The notes under the pieces are model-generated. The model saw only the letters and a list, made by a program, of their open reading frames with translations, was not told where the DNA came from and searched no databases. Below are positions 24,953 to 37,345 of a stretch of DNA of 64,000 nucleotides, piece after piece; position 1 is the first letter of the stretch; each line of letters begins with the position of its first letter. Position numbers and translations under genes: made by a program. The stretch is from Todiramphus chloris collaris (lineage: Eukaryota > Chordata > Aves > Coraciiformes > Alcedinidae), in NCBI GenBank assembly GCA_025345505.1, contig JANVCC010000011.1, positions 3,543,849-3,607,848 on the forward strand, written 5' to 3'.

Positions 24953-27390
24953 TGTGATAGAACATTGAAGTGGAAGGGGCCTTGAGATGTCACAAAATCC
25001 ATCCCTCTCAGAGCCATACCAGTGCCATTCCACACGGATGCTTTCTGAGCCTGTTTTTAGGAGCATACTTTACCTTTTAGGAAAATTTCCCATTGTTTAT
25101 CTACACATAGCTTTTGAAAGTTTTATTAAACTAGACCTTTTCATCTGGATACTTATTTTCATGTGTTGTCTGTGGTCATCATGCACAGTATGTATTCACA
25201 TCCTCTTTACATTAATGTTTTCATAAATAAATTATAAGGCTGTCCCTCAACCCTCATTTCTCTCAGCTGAACAAACCTCACTTTTTCAACCTTCTTTCTG
25301 TGGACAAATTTTTGTGATCTTTGGTCATTTTCATTTCCTTTCACAGGATGTTTTTGCTGCTTATAAAAAGTATGGTGTGCCTAACTGGCCATGTTACCTC
25401 TGATAAGATATTAATCACAAGTAATTCATGCATCTGACATGCACAACTATTTACACATCCCAATATAATGTTTTTTCACAGTAGTGTATTGTTGCAAGTT
25501 TAGGCCTAAACTTCCTATGATCTTCAGACATAAACAGGCAGAACTGTTCCCTGTAATAGTGCAGCTGGTAGCTCCCCAGCGAGTTTTTCAGACTTGCCCT
25601 TCTTATTTCAGAGTATATAAGATGACCAGTTTGAACTCTACAAATCTATCACTTTTTCTACATGTTTGTGAGCTCTCCTTGCTTGGTGTGGTCTGCAGTA
25701 AAAGGAAATATCTGTCCTCCCTATCATCAGTGAAACATTGAATAGAATCAGACCAAGACCTGACAGTTGCCAATGGCACTTCTTTTCACTAATTAAAAAG
25801 CCCACTTCTGTTGCAGTTTCATCAAACCCTAGCTTTGTTAAAAAGTTGATGTTCAGAGCCATTTAAAAGCCTTATTGAAGTCAAGGAAAATTATTTACTC
25901 TGGGAATTTATCAGTCCCAGTATTATCAAGGATAACTTTTAACAGATCACTTCTGTTGATTTCTTAAATATTCTGTGAGGAACTACATCAGACTGCTGGT
26001 TTGAAAACATGTAACTGGTCCAAACAATTTCTTACCGTACCTTCCTTGTTTCACTGTTGGTTCTCACTCTTTCAATCCTGGCATTAATTTTGTTAGGCAT
26101 CCAATTGCAGTTAATCTTTCTATGGAAGACTAAAGCAAAAAGACATTAAATGCTTCAGCCCCATCATAAGATTTTTTTTTTTTCTTGGTCCATTGAGTAA
26201 TGGTCCCACACTTACATTTCTTTTAGTAACGGAACTGCTTTAGGCAACTTGCAGACCCCTTTTCTCCTTTCCCTTTGCCATCCCTCTTTCCCTTGTTTTA
26301 CCACTCATTTCTGCCAGTATGACAGTTTGCAGGACCGCATGGTGAACAAGTTAACAGATCCAAGTTAAAAATAAACATGTTTTGCTGTGTAATTTTTTCA
26401 TGCTCTTTCCTTCCTTTTCTTATTATTACTAATACATCTTCCCAATATGCTTTTATATTGCTGTAAATCCTTTGCATAACATTTTTCCCTTTCTGATTTT
26501 GTCCCTATGTACTTGTGTTTATATTATTTCCCACCAATTTAACCTACCTTCCACTTTGTTATTTTTTACATAGAATGGTGATGATCATGCATCAGACAAG
26601 CTCTTATTAACCTCTCTACAACTTCCATATTTTGAGCCCTAGAGTTGTCTCAGTTTTTTTGGACTCTTTTCCCCTAGATCTACTTCTCATGAGATGTCCT
26701 TTACCATTTAGCTTTAATTTATTGATGTCTTCTTTTTAAAATCCTCTTTGTGTTTTACTTTCTTGTTCTCTCTCTATTATCTTCCCAGGAATTAGGAAGA
26801 CATTGAGAAGAGGGTGAATTCCCTATTTTATTTTCTCAACAAATTCATATATATTAGAAGAGAATCTACAAGAGCTTTTTTTTCATGTCAACCATCCCAC
26901 TTTTGGGGGATAAAAGGTTGCTTCCAGAGCAACCCTGGAATTTGCTATTCTTGATGTGTTTCTGCCTTGGATGATGTTAGGTGTCAATGTCCCCCACCAA
27001 CAGCAATCCCTGGGTTTTTAAATATTCCTGTAGTTGTTCAAAGCATTCATCTCTCTTGACTGATTTGATGGCCACCACCAGCCCATTCCACTACTCTGCT
27101 GGCTTCCTTCTTATTTCAGCAAGATGGTTTCTGCAAGTCCATCTCATACTGCATTCTGGCTCTCAGAACCAATGATCTCTATGTCTTTGATCTATAAACC
27201 ACATCTTGTCTCTTTTTCTCTGTCCTCTCTGAAGAAGTCACACCTTTTGACATCAAAATTCCAGTTATATGAACTAGTCAAACAAACCTCCACCAAGTCA
27301 GTTAAGACATAATTCTAATTATTTATTAAGATTCCCAGTTCCTCTGACTTATTCTCCATCCATCTTACATCAGTGTACAAACATTTATAA
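24953..27390 (-). mobile_element. Ancient CR1-L-like LINE, about 2.4 kb
   Basis: A heavily decayed minus-strand CR1 related to the L-type copies shared by birds and turtles. Recognisable stations on the plus strand run in the expected antisense order. First comes a 3' UTR-like 'tggaaggggccttgagatgtc' (near 24,972). Next is 'ctgaacaaacctcac..tttttcaacctt' (near 25,268), then 'cattgaatagaatcagaccaa' (25,736), then 'aaaagccttattgaagtcaagg' (25,865). 'ggaagactaaagcaaaaag' (26,125) and 'gtcaatgtcccccaccaaca' (26,982, endonuclease region) follow. Last is 'aaattccagttatatgaact' through 'gtgtacaaacatttat' (27,258-27,390). No long frame remains. Boundaries are approximate. Confidence 0.75.
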
Positions 27391-28839
27391 TGTTCAGGAG
27401 ATTGACTCAATGTTTTCTTTTCATCTCCCCTTTGTCTCTTTATGTTTCTAATCTCCTGTTTCTGAAAAATTTAAGTTCATCTGAATCACCCGCACTTATA
27501 ACTGGCAAGCAAAGTACTGGGGTCATACATATTGGTATTGAGGTAAATGATTGCACTATTAATATATTAAAACATTCTTCAGTACTTGAATTCTGCAAAG
27601 AAAGATATTTTCCATGAAATAGCAGTACAGCTACTGAATGTGTTAATAATTCCAAAACAAGAATGAGTGAGAAGGATAGATATTAGTCAGTGGAAAAAAA
27701 AAAAAACAAAACCCCACAAATAAAAATCAGACAGACTAGGAATAAGTCAAACAGATGATTTTTCATTAATAGAGAATTTTTCAAATTCATGTGAGACCAT
27801 CCTCACACATTATTCCCACCCTAGGTTATCACAACAGTAGATATTACTTTATTCTAAAACAAGTTTTTGTGTGGGTGTCTCGGAGAATATATTTATAAAT
27901 TGTCTTGAATAGCCAAATTCCAAAGGACCTCTGACTGCCGACAAGGCAGCCTCTCCCTCTCTTTCCTACGTTAAATATAAAAGACTTCCATTTCTGTCTT
28001 TTATGCAAATCAGTACCTGTACTTATTCATGTACATACTTGGGCACACAGATACACAAGCAGCAGATCACCTATAGCTTCCTGAAAGTTGCAATGAGACA
28101 AAAGAAGAAAAAAGATTACATGTTCAGCTATAAAAGATGGCCATGTTATGCTGCAGTTGTAATAACAAATGATAATATTTTACTTAACATTTCCGTAGTA
28201 GTTTCCATCCATCATGGACTTGTAATTTAGCAGGAGCTTTCTGTGCATCAGAAGTTTTTCTTCCTGGTATTTTCCAGTGCAGGAAGCAACTATACCTTTA
28301 ATCCTCACCATTTTAAGTGTCCTTTGGTCTCCTGGAACATGTGGTGTTTGTTATTACTAAATAAGATACTACTGGGTCTACTGTTGTCCCATAGAAATGT
28401 TGTTGATATGAATCAGGCTATGAAATCTGGGTTAGAACAAATATCTCAGTAATGCAGGTTTCAATTCCTCTGTGCTGCAGGTTTCCACTGAATCAGATAG
28501 AATGACATTATACCCATTTTCAATATGCAAAACACAGAGGAAATTCCAAAGAAATGATGTTCCAATGACCTCAGTTTGTGGATATCCAGTCTGTGAAACT
28601 TTGAGGCTGATGATACTTATGTTTAATGAAATACATCTAGTAATCTTACACTATGTAGTCGAAGAATAAAGCATTGAAGACTAGAGTTGCACAAAATCAG
28701 CTAGTTGTAAGGAATAAACTAACTATGAGTTTAAAGGCTTTTTATGTCAGTCCATGTAGACAGGCAGCTCCAATGAGAAACTGAGAGCTTATGGATCCAT
28801 CAACTACAGAAGAACCCTGAGACTCTAAAATCAGGCTGC
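27391..28839. other. Unique AT-rich DNA
   Basis: Nothing firm is recognised. The first ~100 bases may still belong to the old CR1. A short poly-A run lies near 27,694. Confidence 0.5.
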
Positions 28840-28990
28840 TCAGTGAAACATCTGAATTTAAGCAGGGTGGATCCAGCCTTATGTGATTCATGCAGACATG
28901 GTAGCAAAGCCAGGACTAGAAACAGGCTTTTGGCTCCCTGCTCACCATTGTAATGATCATACCACGCTGCCTGAAGAACAAAGTCTGAAT
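28840..28990 (-). mobile_element. MIR-like SINE, antisense
   Basis: The plus strand reads 'ggtagcaaagccaggactag', 'aaacaggcttttggctccc', then 'gatcataccacgctgcctg'. This is the antisense pattern of the tRNA-derived SINE head (gtggcagagccaggaatagaac..ctgactccc..accacactgcc). It is diverged and its 3' half is unclear. Confidence 0.6.
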
Positions 28991-29544
28991 GAGGGACTGT
29001 AGTGCCATGTACTTGTAACACCTCCCAAACCACTGCCAAACCTGGACATGCAATTTACTATGCACTATCCCTACCAATAGGCACCCTTCTCAGAGTCTTC
29101 ATTACAAATGCTATTTAAAAATGATTTCAAGTACAGAGAAATAAGCAGCCTCAGGGGGTGGGAGCCCTTAAATCATGGTCACTATCATGTGAAAGTGTAT
29201 GGCTCATCTCCTGTACGCAGAGTGAAGTACTGCAGTGTTAATAAAATAAGGCCTGCTCACAGCAAACACAGGCATATCTTTCAGCCCACTCTCTGTAATA
29301 ATAAATGTAGTAACGTTTTGACTACTGCCTCGTGTTTATTGTGGGTGTTAGCTGAGACGTTTCCATGTAAATAAAACATTTATCAAGCTCACAAAACTGT
29401 CTGCAAAGCAATAATTGCACAAGAATGGCGAACACTGGAGAAGCAGACTCATTCATTCATTCATTCCAAATACCTGCTTAGGCTTGTTGCAAAGGAGGAT
29501 GCTACTTTCATGGATGTTGGAATTAGGTCAGGTCTCCTGTGTGG
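28991..29544. other. Unique DNA with a short (ATTC)n
   Basis: It includes four to five ATTC units at about 29,450-29,467. No gene is recognised. Confidence 0.5.
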
Positions 29545-29735
29545 GCCAAGAAATAAGGCTTGGCATCAGGAGACACAGTTTCTATTTGCATAGCTTCTGC
29601 TGAGTTACTATATGGCCTTGAGCAACTCACTTTGCTGCTCCATGATGCTGTTTCCCACCCATCTGTAAAATGGGGTTAATGGTACTTATCAGCCTTCATA
29701 AAGTACTTTTGTAATGTAAGGATGAAAATTATGGC
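29545..29735 (+). mobile_element. MIR-like tRNA-derived SINE
   Basis: A clear MIR layout: 'ggcatcaggagacacag' (head), 'gagttactatatggccttga', 'gcaactcac', 'catctgtaaaatggggttaa', then 'tggtacttatcagccttcat'. The core phrase catctgtaaaatgggg is the best-preserved hallmark of this family in the window. Confidence 0.87.
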
Positions 29736-31036
29736 AACTGCTAATTGTTTTCACTCTCTCCATGGAGAGAAGATCCTTACTTTCCAGGAGTGTAAATTCA
29801 AGCATATTTTTCTGCTGGTTGCAGTGCTTAAGTTTTCATTTGCCTTGAAGGCAGCACCTTTTCCTATAACTTTTCATAAATATGGCATGAAACATCTGAG
29901 ATTGAGCCTCTCTGGGTCTGTGTTCTATGCAGGCTCATAGCACTGATGGGCAGAACAACAGAGCTTACAATACAGAGATGTCAAAATAGGGTAGTGGAAA
30001 ACAAGTGCCATTCACTGGAACTGAGGACAATAAAAGATTGAGATGCCTCAACAAGGTCAAAAGGATATGTTTAAGAAGCTGTGATGAAGCTCACATCTCC
30101 TGGCCTCCAGATTAGTGATTAGCCACAAGAACTTCCTTCCTGTCTACTATAATGTCCTTCTGGACTAATAATAGACAGTAAATGTTTCCTTGTGGTTTAA
30201 TTTTCATTTGCAGACCATTCATGCTCTGCAAATAACTATTTTTCTTACAGAATGATCACTGAGAGTATGCAGTGATAGGGTAAGTATCTGAAATTTCTTA
30301 GTTACTGGAAAAGAAGGGCTTCAGAAACTTTACCTTATTAGCACATTAATTGCAGTTGTTACAGACAGCAATTATTTGCTCAATTTTCCTCAAATTCATC
30401 ATTTTCTTAAAAAACAAAACCAACCCCTAAACCACACTAATGAATATTCAGAGTATCCTGACATTTGAAAACCTCATTCTCATTTTGTAGCTGTCTGTAG
30501 CTTCCTCCTATCTGAATACTTTGCACACTTTTCAGTCACATATGATTGACAGCTGTCCTGGATGCATAGCAAAACCATATTTAAGCCCCTATATCACAGT
30601 CAAATGTACTTTGACAACTTTAGTGCTGAGCAGCACACCATGCAATCCACCCAGAATAGATACTCTCTAGAGTAAACATCAATTTATCTCAACTCCAGTG
30701 GACATTTCAGGTTTGTCTGCAGCCACCTGAGCAATGAAAACCATCTATAGCTATTGGTCTTGAAGAAGTGGAGAAGTGGGAATTATTGCAAGTAATTCAT
30801 GTGATTATGCTTCTCCTTTAGCTATATAAAATAAAAATGCTCAGGAAACCATTCTCCTTACCTTTAGTATTTTGCTAACTCCAGGTTTCTAATCTGTTTG
30901 CCCTCATACACTCCATTGAGAGTGGAGAGTGCAGTCCAGGAGAATTACAGCATCTCTGGGAAACAGCCAGTTCCTCCAGACCAGAGGGACCTCAGTACTG
31001 AAAACCATTAACAAACTGCATAAGGCACCCTTGATG
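29736..31036. other. Unique AT-rich DNA, nothing recognised
   Basis: No gene or repeat is recognised. Confidence 0.5.
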
Positions 31037-31092
31037 TATGTGTGTGTGTGTGTATGTGTATATATATATATATATACATATATTATATATTA
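31037..31092. repeat. (TG)n/(TA)n compound dinucleotide repeat
   Basis: An interrupted TG run passes into a TA run, then 'catatattatatatt'. Confidence 0.92.
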
Positions 31093-31289
31093 CAGCCTTT
31101 ACACTGAGAAATAGTGAGTTCAGGAGATGATGGATTAGACTGTAAACAGTCTGTAGGGTGGGATGGATATATGCCTGTTGATGAGGTGCTGAGGAAGATG
31201 TGTACTTTGTCCACTTGCATCAGGCCCTAAAAGTGCAGGCAATTTTAACTGAGTAACACTGGGCTGGTACAGTATATGCAGAATCAATT

Positions 31290-32335
31290 TGTTATGATAG
31301 AATATTTAGTATCATTATTTAGATTATGCATTTTATCACTAGACAGTGCTTTTATGACCATCTAGTGTAACCTTCTACATATCATCCAGGAATTTCTGTA
31401 GCTTCATAACTAATGGCTAACCTACAGCATATCATATATAGAGACATCACATCTTTATTTAGAGCCTTCAAGCCATGGAAAATCTAACACTTACATTGTA
31501 AATTGTTCCCAAGGTTCATTACTTTTGCTGATAAAATTTGCACCTGATCTTTAGTTTGAATCTGTCTGGCTTCAACTTCCAATCACTAGATCTTGTTATA
31601 CCTTTGTCTGAGAGATGAAAGAGCCCTGTCCTATTGAAAATCATCTTCCTGTATAGGTACTTACACAGTGTCAACAAGTCTCCTCTTAACCATCTCTCCA
31701 ACAAGCTAAATACATTCAATGTCAAAATAATTCTTTCTTGGAGTAGGAAGATTGATGGTAGCAAACTCAGGCAACTACCTGTGCCTACTTGCCTCAACAT
31801 CCCTCTCTAATCAGGGGAGGAGCCTCCTCCAGAAGGCAGTTTAACTAATCTCAAATGTGAATATCCCCTGAAGGTGTCTGTGTCTCTCCAGTAACTGTTT
31901 TAACTATTCTAGGGCAACTATGACCTTCACTTGGTTGACTTATTTAAGTAACTAAAGTTTAGTGAGATTTTCATCCTTTAAACAACCTTTTATCTCTTGC
32001 TGAAATCCATTCTATTTTCTCCACAACTTTTTGGAAGAACAGACATGAGAAATGGAGATATATGTCAGCGCTTGCTTCCCACAATATCCTAATACTTGGT
32101 TAGTGATGCCTCCATTCTCCTGTTCAAATTGCCTGCATTTGACTAAGAGCAAAATTAGCCCTGTTTCTTAGCCATTAGCTCCACATTCACAGTTCATATT
32201 CAGTACACTGTCTGCAATGACCTTTCAGTATTTTTTTCAGAGCTTCTGCTTTCCCAAATACAGTCCCACATCCCCTAAGGCTCACAGATACAGAATTTTC
32301 AATTTGGGGTTATATTAAAATAGATTTGTACTGTA
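31290..32335 (-). mobile_element. Ancient CR1 LINE with an open ORF2 C-terminus
   Basis: An old minus-strand CR1 copy. A minus-strand frame ending near 31,519 encodes LNVFSLLERWLRGDLLTLCK, then KGITRSSDWKLKPDRFKLKI. This matches the CR1 ORF2 tail (LnlFSLekRrLRGDLitlykyl..kGiTRsngWKLkpdrFkleiR). Further upstream in the element the plus strand reads 'ttttttcagagcttctgctt' and 'tacagtccca' (32,232-32,275), which follow the antisense consensus. Beyond the open tail it is heavily decayed. Ends are approximate. Confidence 0.78.
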
Positions 32336-32344
32336 CTCAGAGCT

Positions 32345-32435
32345 GCCAGTCAGGATCAGGGCCTCACCACACAAACACAAAGTGAGAGACAGTCCCTGCC
32401 CTGAAGAATTTACACTCTAAATTAGACAAGACAGA
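32345..32435 (+). mobile_element. Old amniote interspersed-repeat fragment
   Basis: 'caggatcagggcctcac', 'acaaacacaaagtgagagac', 'agtccctgccctgaagaatt', then 'tacactctaaat' follows a phrase common in old amniote repeats (gatcagggcc..acaaacac..acagtccctgcccc..cttacaatctaa). I cannot name the family with certainty. It lies directly beside the old CR1. Confidence 0.5.
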
Positions 32436-33096
32436 CAGTAGTAGCATGTGGGGGCGGTTAAATGGAGACACTAAAAAAGTGAAAGCCACAAAGAGATATG
32501 AGGTTTTCCAGACCTTCCCACCCCCACTAGCTTACCAAAGTGATGTATGAGACTTATTTTGCTGATACCCACTGTATGACTCCATCTCAGCATCTTTCTT
32601 GCTGCAGTCTCACATGGTTGTAGGTGCAGGATTGTTATCACTTGATTAGCTCTGTCTGACCCATATGCAGCAGGAGGTTAAACATATTTCAGCACAAGTA
32701 TGCACTGGATGGGCTTTGCGCTGCAGGAGGCCTCAGGGACAAGAGCACAGACAAGATGAAGCTTCCTGACAAAGCTTCTCCCAGGTATAGATACAGCTTG
32801 TGTTTGTGGCCAAGCCCAAATCATGTTTTGGCAATCCCCAGTAATGATGTCTAGCTTTCTAGTGGCTGGATTTCTTTGCTTTTGGTGTTCTGGTCAACAG
32901 GACCTGAAACCAGGCAAGGGCAAATTTATCTCTGAGGAGCAAAGCAGATGTACAATATGAATTTCTGTACATCTCCTTGTCAGTGCTAGAGCTAATCAAC
33001 CTTTCTTCTCACACTCTTCAGGGTGGATACCTAGGTTTTCTTAAGGCTTTCTCACTCCAACCTTTTGCAACAGTATGAAGGACTATAAATAGATAT
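32436..33096. other. Unique DNA, nothing recognised
   Basis: No gene or repeat is recognised. Confidence 0.5.
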
Positions 33097-33120
33097 AATT
33101 GTATATACATATATACAATT
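33097..33120. repeat. AT-rich palindrome, 10-bp arms
   Basis: Arms AATTGTATAT and ATATACAATT flank a 4-base spacer ACAT, within a TA-rich stretch (about 33,090-33,145). Low complexity makes chance likely, although the arms match perfectly. Confidence 0.85.
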
Positions 33121-33524
33121 TATATACATGTAAATGTATATTAGAGATCTAATTGAACTTTAAAGGTTTTTGAGTATATTTAAGCTACCTCTGTGAACAT
33201 TGACTTTCTAGTTGAATAGTTTGCAGCCCCACAGCAAAAGGTTCAGACTCTTCATTCCCATCAGTTGCAATTCCCGGGACAACTGCTGGGAATGGTAGGC
33301 TCAAGAGTGGAGTTTGAGCCATCTTCATGCTTTGGGAATGCAGCTTTTGGATATATGAACAAACTAGAGCTAGGGTTTGCACAATATAGTTTTACATAGA
33401 TCCATTCTGCTTCAGTTAAAATCTTTGTAACTTTTGATTTTCCCTTAGGAAGATTTGGCCCTTGTTTTAATCTTACTTTTTCTGTCATTCCCAGTTTCTA
33501 TCCCTCTGTAGGTTAAGCTACTAA

Positions 33525-33572
33525 GAAAACAAACTGAAACAAAAGAAAACAAACTGAAACAAAAGAAAACAA
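33525..33572. repeat. 20-bp tandem repeat, 2.4 copies
   Basis: The unit gaaaacaaactgaaacaaaa occurs at 33,525-33,544 and again, identical, at 33,545-33,564. It is followed by the first eight bases of a third copy. The identity indicates a recent slippage or duplication. Confidence 0.95.
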
Positions 33573-35930
33573 GACTACATTGGCAATCAATCTCAGCCAC
33601 TGAGTGAGCAGTAAGTACTTTCTTGGGAAGACAGTAATTTAATAGTGATGTTTAAACACACTGTAAAATCATTTCTAGAAAATAACACACAGCATTTGTA
33701 AATGGATTCTCCATGGCGAGAGCCTGCACGATGCTGAGCAAATTCACCTCTCACGCATGTCTGTGGGAGCTGAAGACAATATGCGTTTAATCCTGCATTA
33801 ACTGAGGTCAAGAGCAGTAACCCAAGGCATTCAGCACTTTCTAGTAGGTATTCACCTCCAGTGCTACTGGTGTCTGCGTATCATCTAGTTTATAACAAAG
33901 CATGTCCTGCTCGGAAAAATCCACCTGTGCCAAACAGGTCCTTTCCTTTCACAGCTCCTAGCACTGATTAGATTTTCAACACAACATTGGGGCAAATTGT
34001 CTAAGTATTTTCACAACTACTTCAAGCTGGGGTTAGGAACTATGTCAGTCTTTACCCTATGTCACCATCAAAGCTGTAAGGCTGACATGTAGAATGGGAA
34101 AAAGCCAAACCAGGAAGAAGTAAAGCAGAAAACTGTAAAAGGGAACTCTTGGGCCTGAGATTGGTGGTTGTATGAGTAGCCAAGGACTGGCAAAGGTAGA
34201 TAAGGTAAATGTGAGCCATATTATATGACATTTTTCTTTGAGACACTGGGCACTGGAAGGGAAAATGGGAGCTAACACCTCTCCCTTACCCTACAGGAAG
34301 ATAAAAATATCATTTAATTAACTTTCCTCAAGGACAAGGGGATAAAACTGCTGAACAACTCAGAAAAGAACATAGGCAAAATAATTTCATACTTCTTGTC
34401 AATAAGCCACAAAAAGTGTGAAGATTATATATGTGTATAATATGTTTATTATAATTATGCATACATAAAAAAATAGTCATACAGATTAAAAAAAAAAAAA
34501 AATCTAAGAATTTTCCACCTAGCGTACTGCATGAAATAAGGAGTCAAAAAAATAAATCCACTACCAAGAAAACCTATGTATTTAATGAATACTAAATAAA
34601 AGAGATAATAAATGCCTCACAGGCAACCTGCATTTTGGATTTTCTATGTTTTAAATTGTGTGTCTTTGAAGTACTAATAACTCTGCCAGGCTGGCTTGGG
34701 ATGTATTCTGGGTTTTGGTAGTAATGTCATCTTATGAGTAAAGTGCCTCTTTTCCATGTGATACTTTTGGGGAGAAAAAGAGAAAAGAGAGATAAAACCA
34801 GGTGTGCTGGGTACTAATCTGATTATTTAACAGGTTTTTTAGAAGATGCTCTGATACTGTGATGATTCAAGCTAAATGACAACTTGCAGATAACTGGAAG
34901 TGAGCCCCAGGTTGTCAGTAATGAACTTCCACAAACTCACACTGGGCCTAAGCCCAATAGCATGGGGAATTTTTACCTACCACAGAAGGCAATGATAAGA
35001 CACAACTATGCTCATCTCCCTGAGGATCCAAGATATGATACCACTTGCAGGCAAAATTACATTAGCTGATTACAGTGCTGCAAATTTTAATGGTTTATAA
35101 CCAACTAGAAATTGACACATTCTAAATCTGGGACAGATGACAGAAATCGGACAGAGTTACAGTGGATGTTCTCTTCACCCTCAGTTGAGTTATATTTTAT
35201 TAATATCCTGCTTTTCATTTTGCTTATAGCACCAATTGGTTTTATGAGTGTATAAAGTGTATTTTGCTCATTTCTTTTGGTTTAGCATAAAGACATAAGA
35301 AAAAAAAAAAAAAAATCCTTGCTGCTTTCCTTATCTTCCCTCCCAGAACTCCTGCCCACAAAAGGGGAAGAGTTATATAAGTGACAGTATAAGTGTCACT
35401 GAACATAGTTGTTGCTAGAAAGGTCCTAACTTTGTTTCCTTGATGACATGCCTAGGTACCATGGTGATGAGTGTGGTAGTGTCCTGAACGGGTACATCTA
35501 CCCTTTGTTTTTTTGCTTTGGATTTCCTCATACAGGAGGGGCACGAGTGCACACAGGACCACAGGCCATGTGACTGATGGCACACACATGTGTCTGTCAT
35601 CACCATGCTCTTAGATAAAAAATTCCCCATTTACAGGGCACTGAACATCCCACCTTCACTCCATCACCTCATTGCAGTGAGCCTACAAGTTAGGCAGCAT
35701 TAAGAGTGAACCAGTGCACACTACCATAGTGTATGGATCCTTTCCTAGTGCCTTTCAGATGATGAAAAGACACCAAAAACACCATGACACAAGCATCCCT
35801 TTATCATGCCATTTTCACTAGGGAGGTAAGGTGCATGTATAAAGTCCTGGGGAAATTACTTTAGCTATTTGAGTGAGTAACTCTGATGAGCAGGGCTAAG
35901 ACCTGGGGTGCATATTTACCACCTAGCCTT
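33573..35930. other. Unique DNA, some CpG-bearing patches
   Basis: No gene is recognised. 33,710-33,930 keeps several CpGs (ggcgag, cacgatg, cacgcatg, tgcgttt, ctgcgtatc, ctcgg), unusual for the surrounding DNA. Poly-A runs lie near 34,487 and 35,300. Confidence 0.45.
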
Positions 35931-37345
35931 TAGAATCATAAAATAATTTGGGTTGGAGGGAATCTTTAAAAGTCACCTGATCCAAAGACCCTGCAATGAG
36001 CAGGGACATCTTCAACTAGACATAGTTGCTCAGAGCTCCAGCCAACCCGGCCTTGAATGTTTCCAGGTGTAGGACATCTACCACATTTCTGGGCAACCTG
36101 GGCCAGTGTTTCACCACCCTCACTGTAAAAAATGTTTTCATTGCATCTAGTCTGAATCTACTCTCTTTTAGTTTAAAACTGTTACCTCTAGTCCTATTGT
36201 AATATGCCTACTAAAAAGTCTGTCCCCATCTTTCTTATAAGCACCTTTGACATACTGAAAGGCTGCAATAAGGTCTCCCTGGACCCTTCTTTTCTCCATC
36301 CTGACCACCTTCAACTCTCTTAGCCTGGTCTCACAGCAGAGGGGTTCCAGCCCTCACATCATTTTTGTGACCCTCCTCTGGCCCTGCTCCAACAGGTCCC
36401 TGTCTCTCCTGTGCTGAGGTCTACAGTGCTGGACACAGCACTGCAGGGGAGTCTCATTAGAGCAGATCAGTGGAGCAGAATCATCTCTCTAAACTCGCTG
36501 GCCATGCTGCTTTGAATGCAGCCCAGGATGCCATTGGCTTCTGGGCTGTGAGTGCACATTACCACCTCATGTCCAGCTTTTCATCCACCAGTATCCTCAA
36601 GTCCTTCTCCACAGGGCTGCTTTTAATCCCTTCATCCTCCAACCTGTATTGAATACTGAGGATTGCCCCAATCCATGTGCAGGACCTTGTACTTGGATTT
36701 GTTGAACCTCATGAAGTTCACATGGCCCACTTCTCAATCTTATCTAGGTCTGTCTGGACGGCATCCCATACCTTATCTGCAAAATCGCTGAGGGTGCACT
36801 TGATCCCACTGTCTATGCTGTTGGTTAAGGTATTAAACAGCACTGGTCCCAGCATGGACCCCTGAGGAACACCACTTGTCACTGATTTCCATCTGGACAT
36901 GAGCCATTGACCACTACCTCTGGATGTGAGCATCCAACCCATTCCTCATCCACCAAACAGTGCATCAAACAGTGTATCTCTCCAATCTGGAGAGAAGGAT
37001 GTTGTGGGGGACCTTGTTAAAGGCCTTACAGAAACCTAGATAGATGACATCTGTAGCTCTTCCCTTGTCCACTGATGTAGTCACTGCATCATAGAAGGCT
37101 ACAAGGTTGGTCAGGCAGGACTTGCCCTTGGTGAAGTCATGCTGGCTGTCTCAAATCACCTCCCATGTGCCTTAGAAAAGCTTCTAGGAGGATCTGTTCC
37201 ATGATCTTCCCAGGAACAGAAGTGAGGCTGACAGGTCAGTAGTTCCCAGGGTCCTCCTTTTGACCCTTTTTAAAAATGGGTACAATGTTTCCGTTTTTCA
37301 GGTCACCAGGAACTTCACTTCATAGCAGTCACTGCTATGACTTTT
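35931..37345 (-). mobile_element. CR1 LINE, 5'-truncated, catalytic motif damaged
   Basis: Minus-strand CR1 of about 1.4 kb. The 3' end is at 35,931, where the plus strand reads 'tagaatcataaaataatttg' and then 'ggttggaggg'. On the minus strand, RT coding reads [19 protein letters not shown] near 36,870, then CTLSDFAD followed at once by [18 protein letters not shown] near 36,790-36,725. The usual FADDTKL..V...EG..D segment is therefore shortened, losing the second catalytic Asp. The 5' end fades near 37,345, past the phrase 'ccttttttaaaaatgggtac' complementary to the early RT. Confidence 0.93.
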
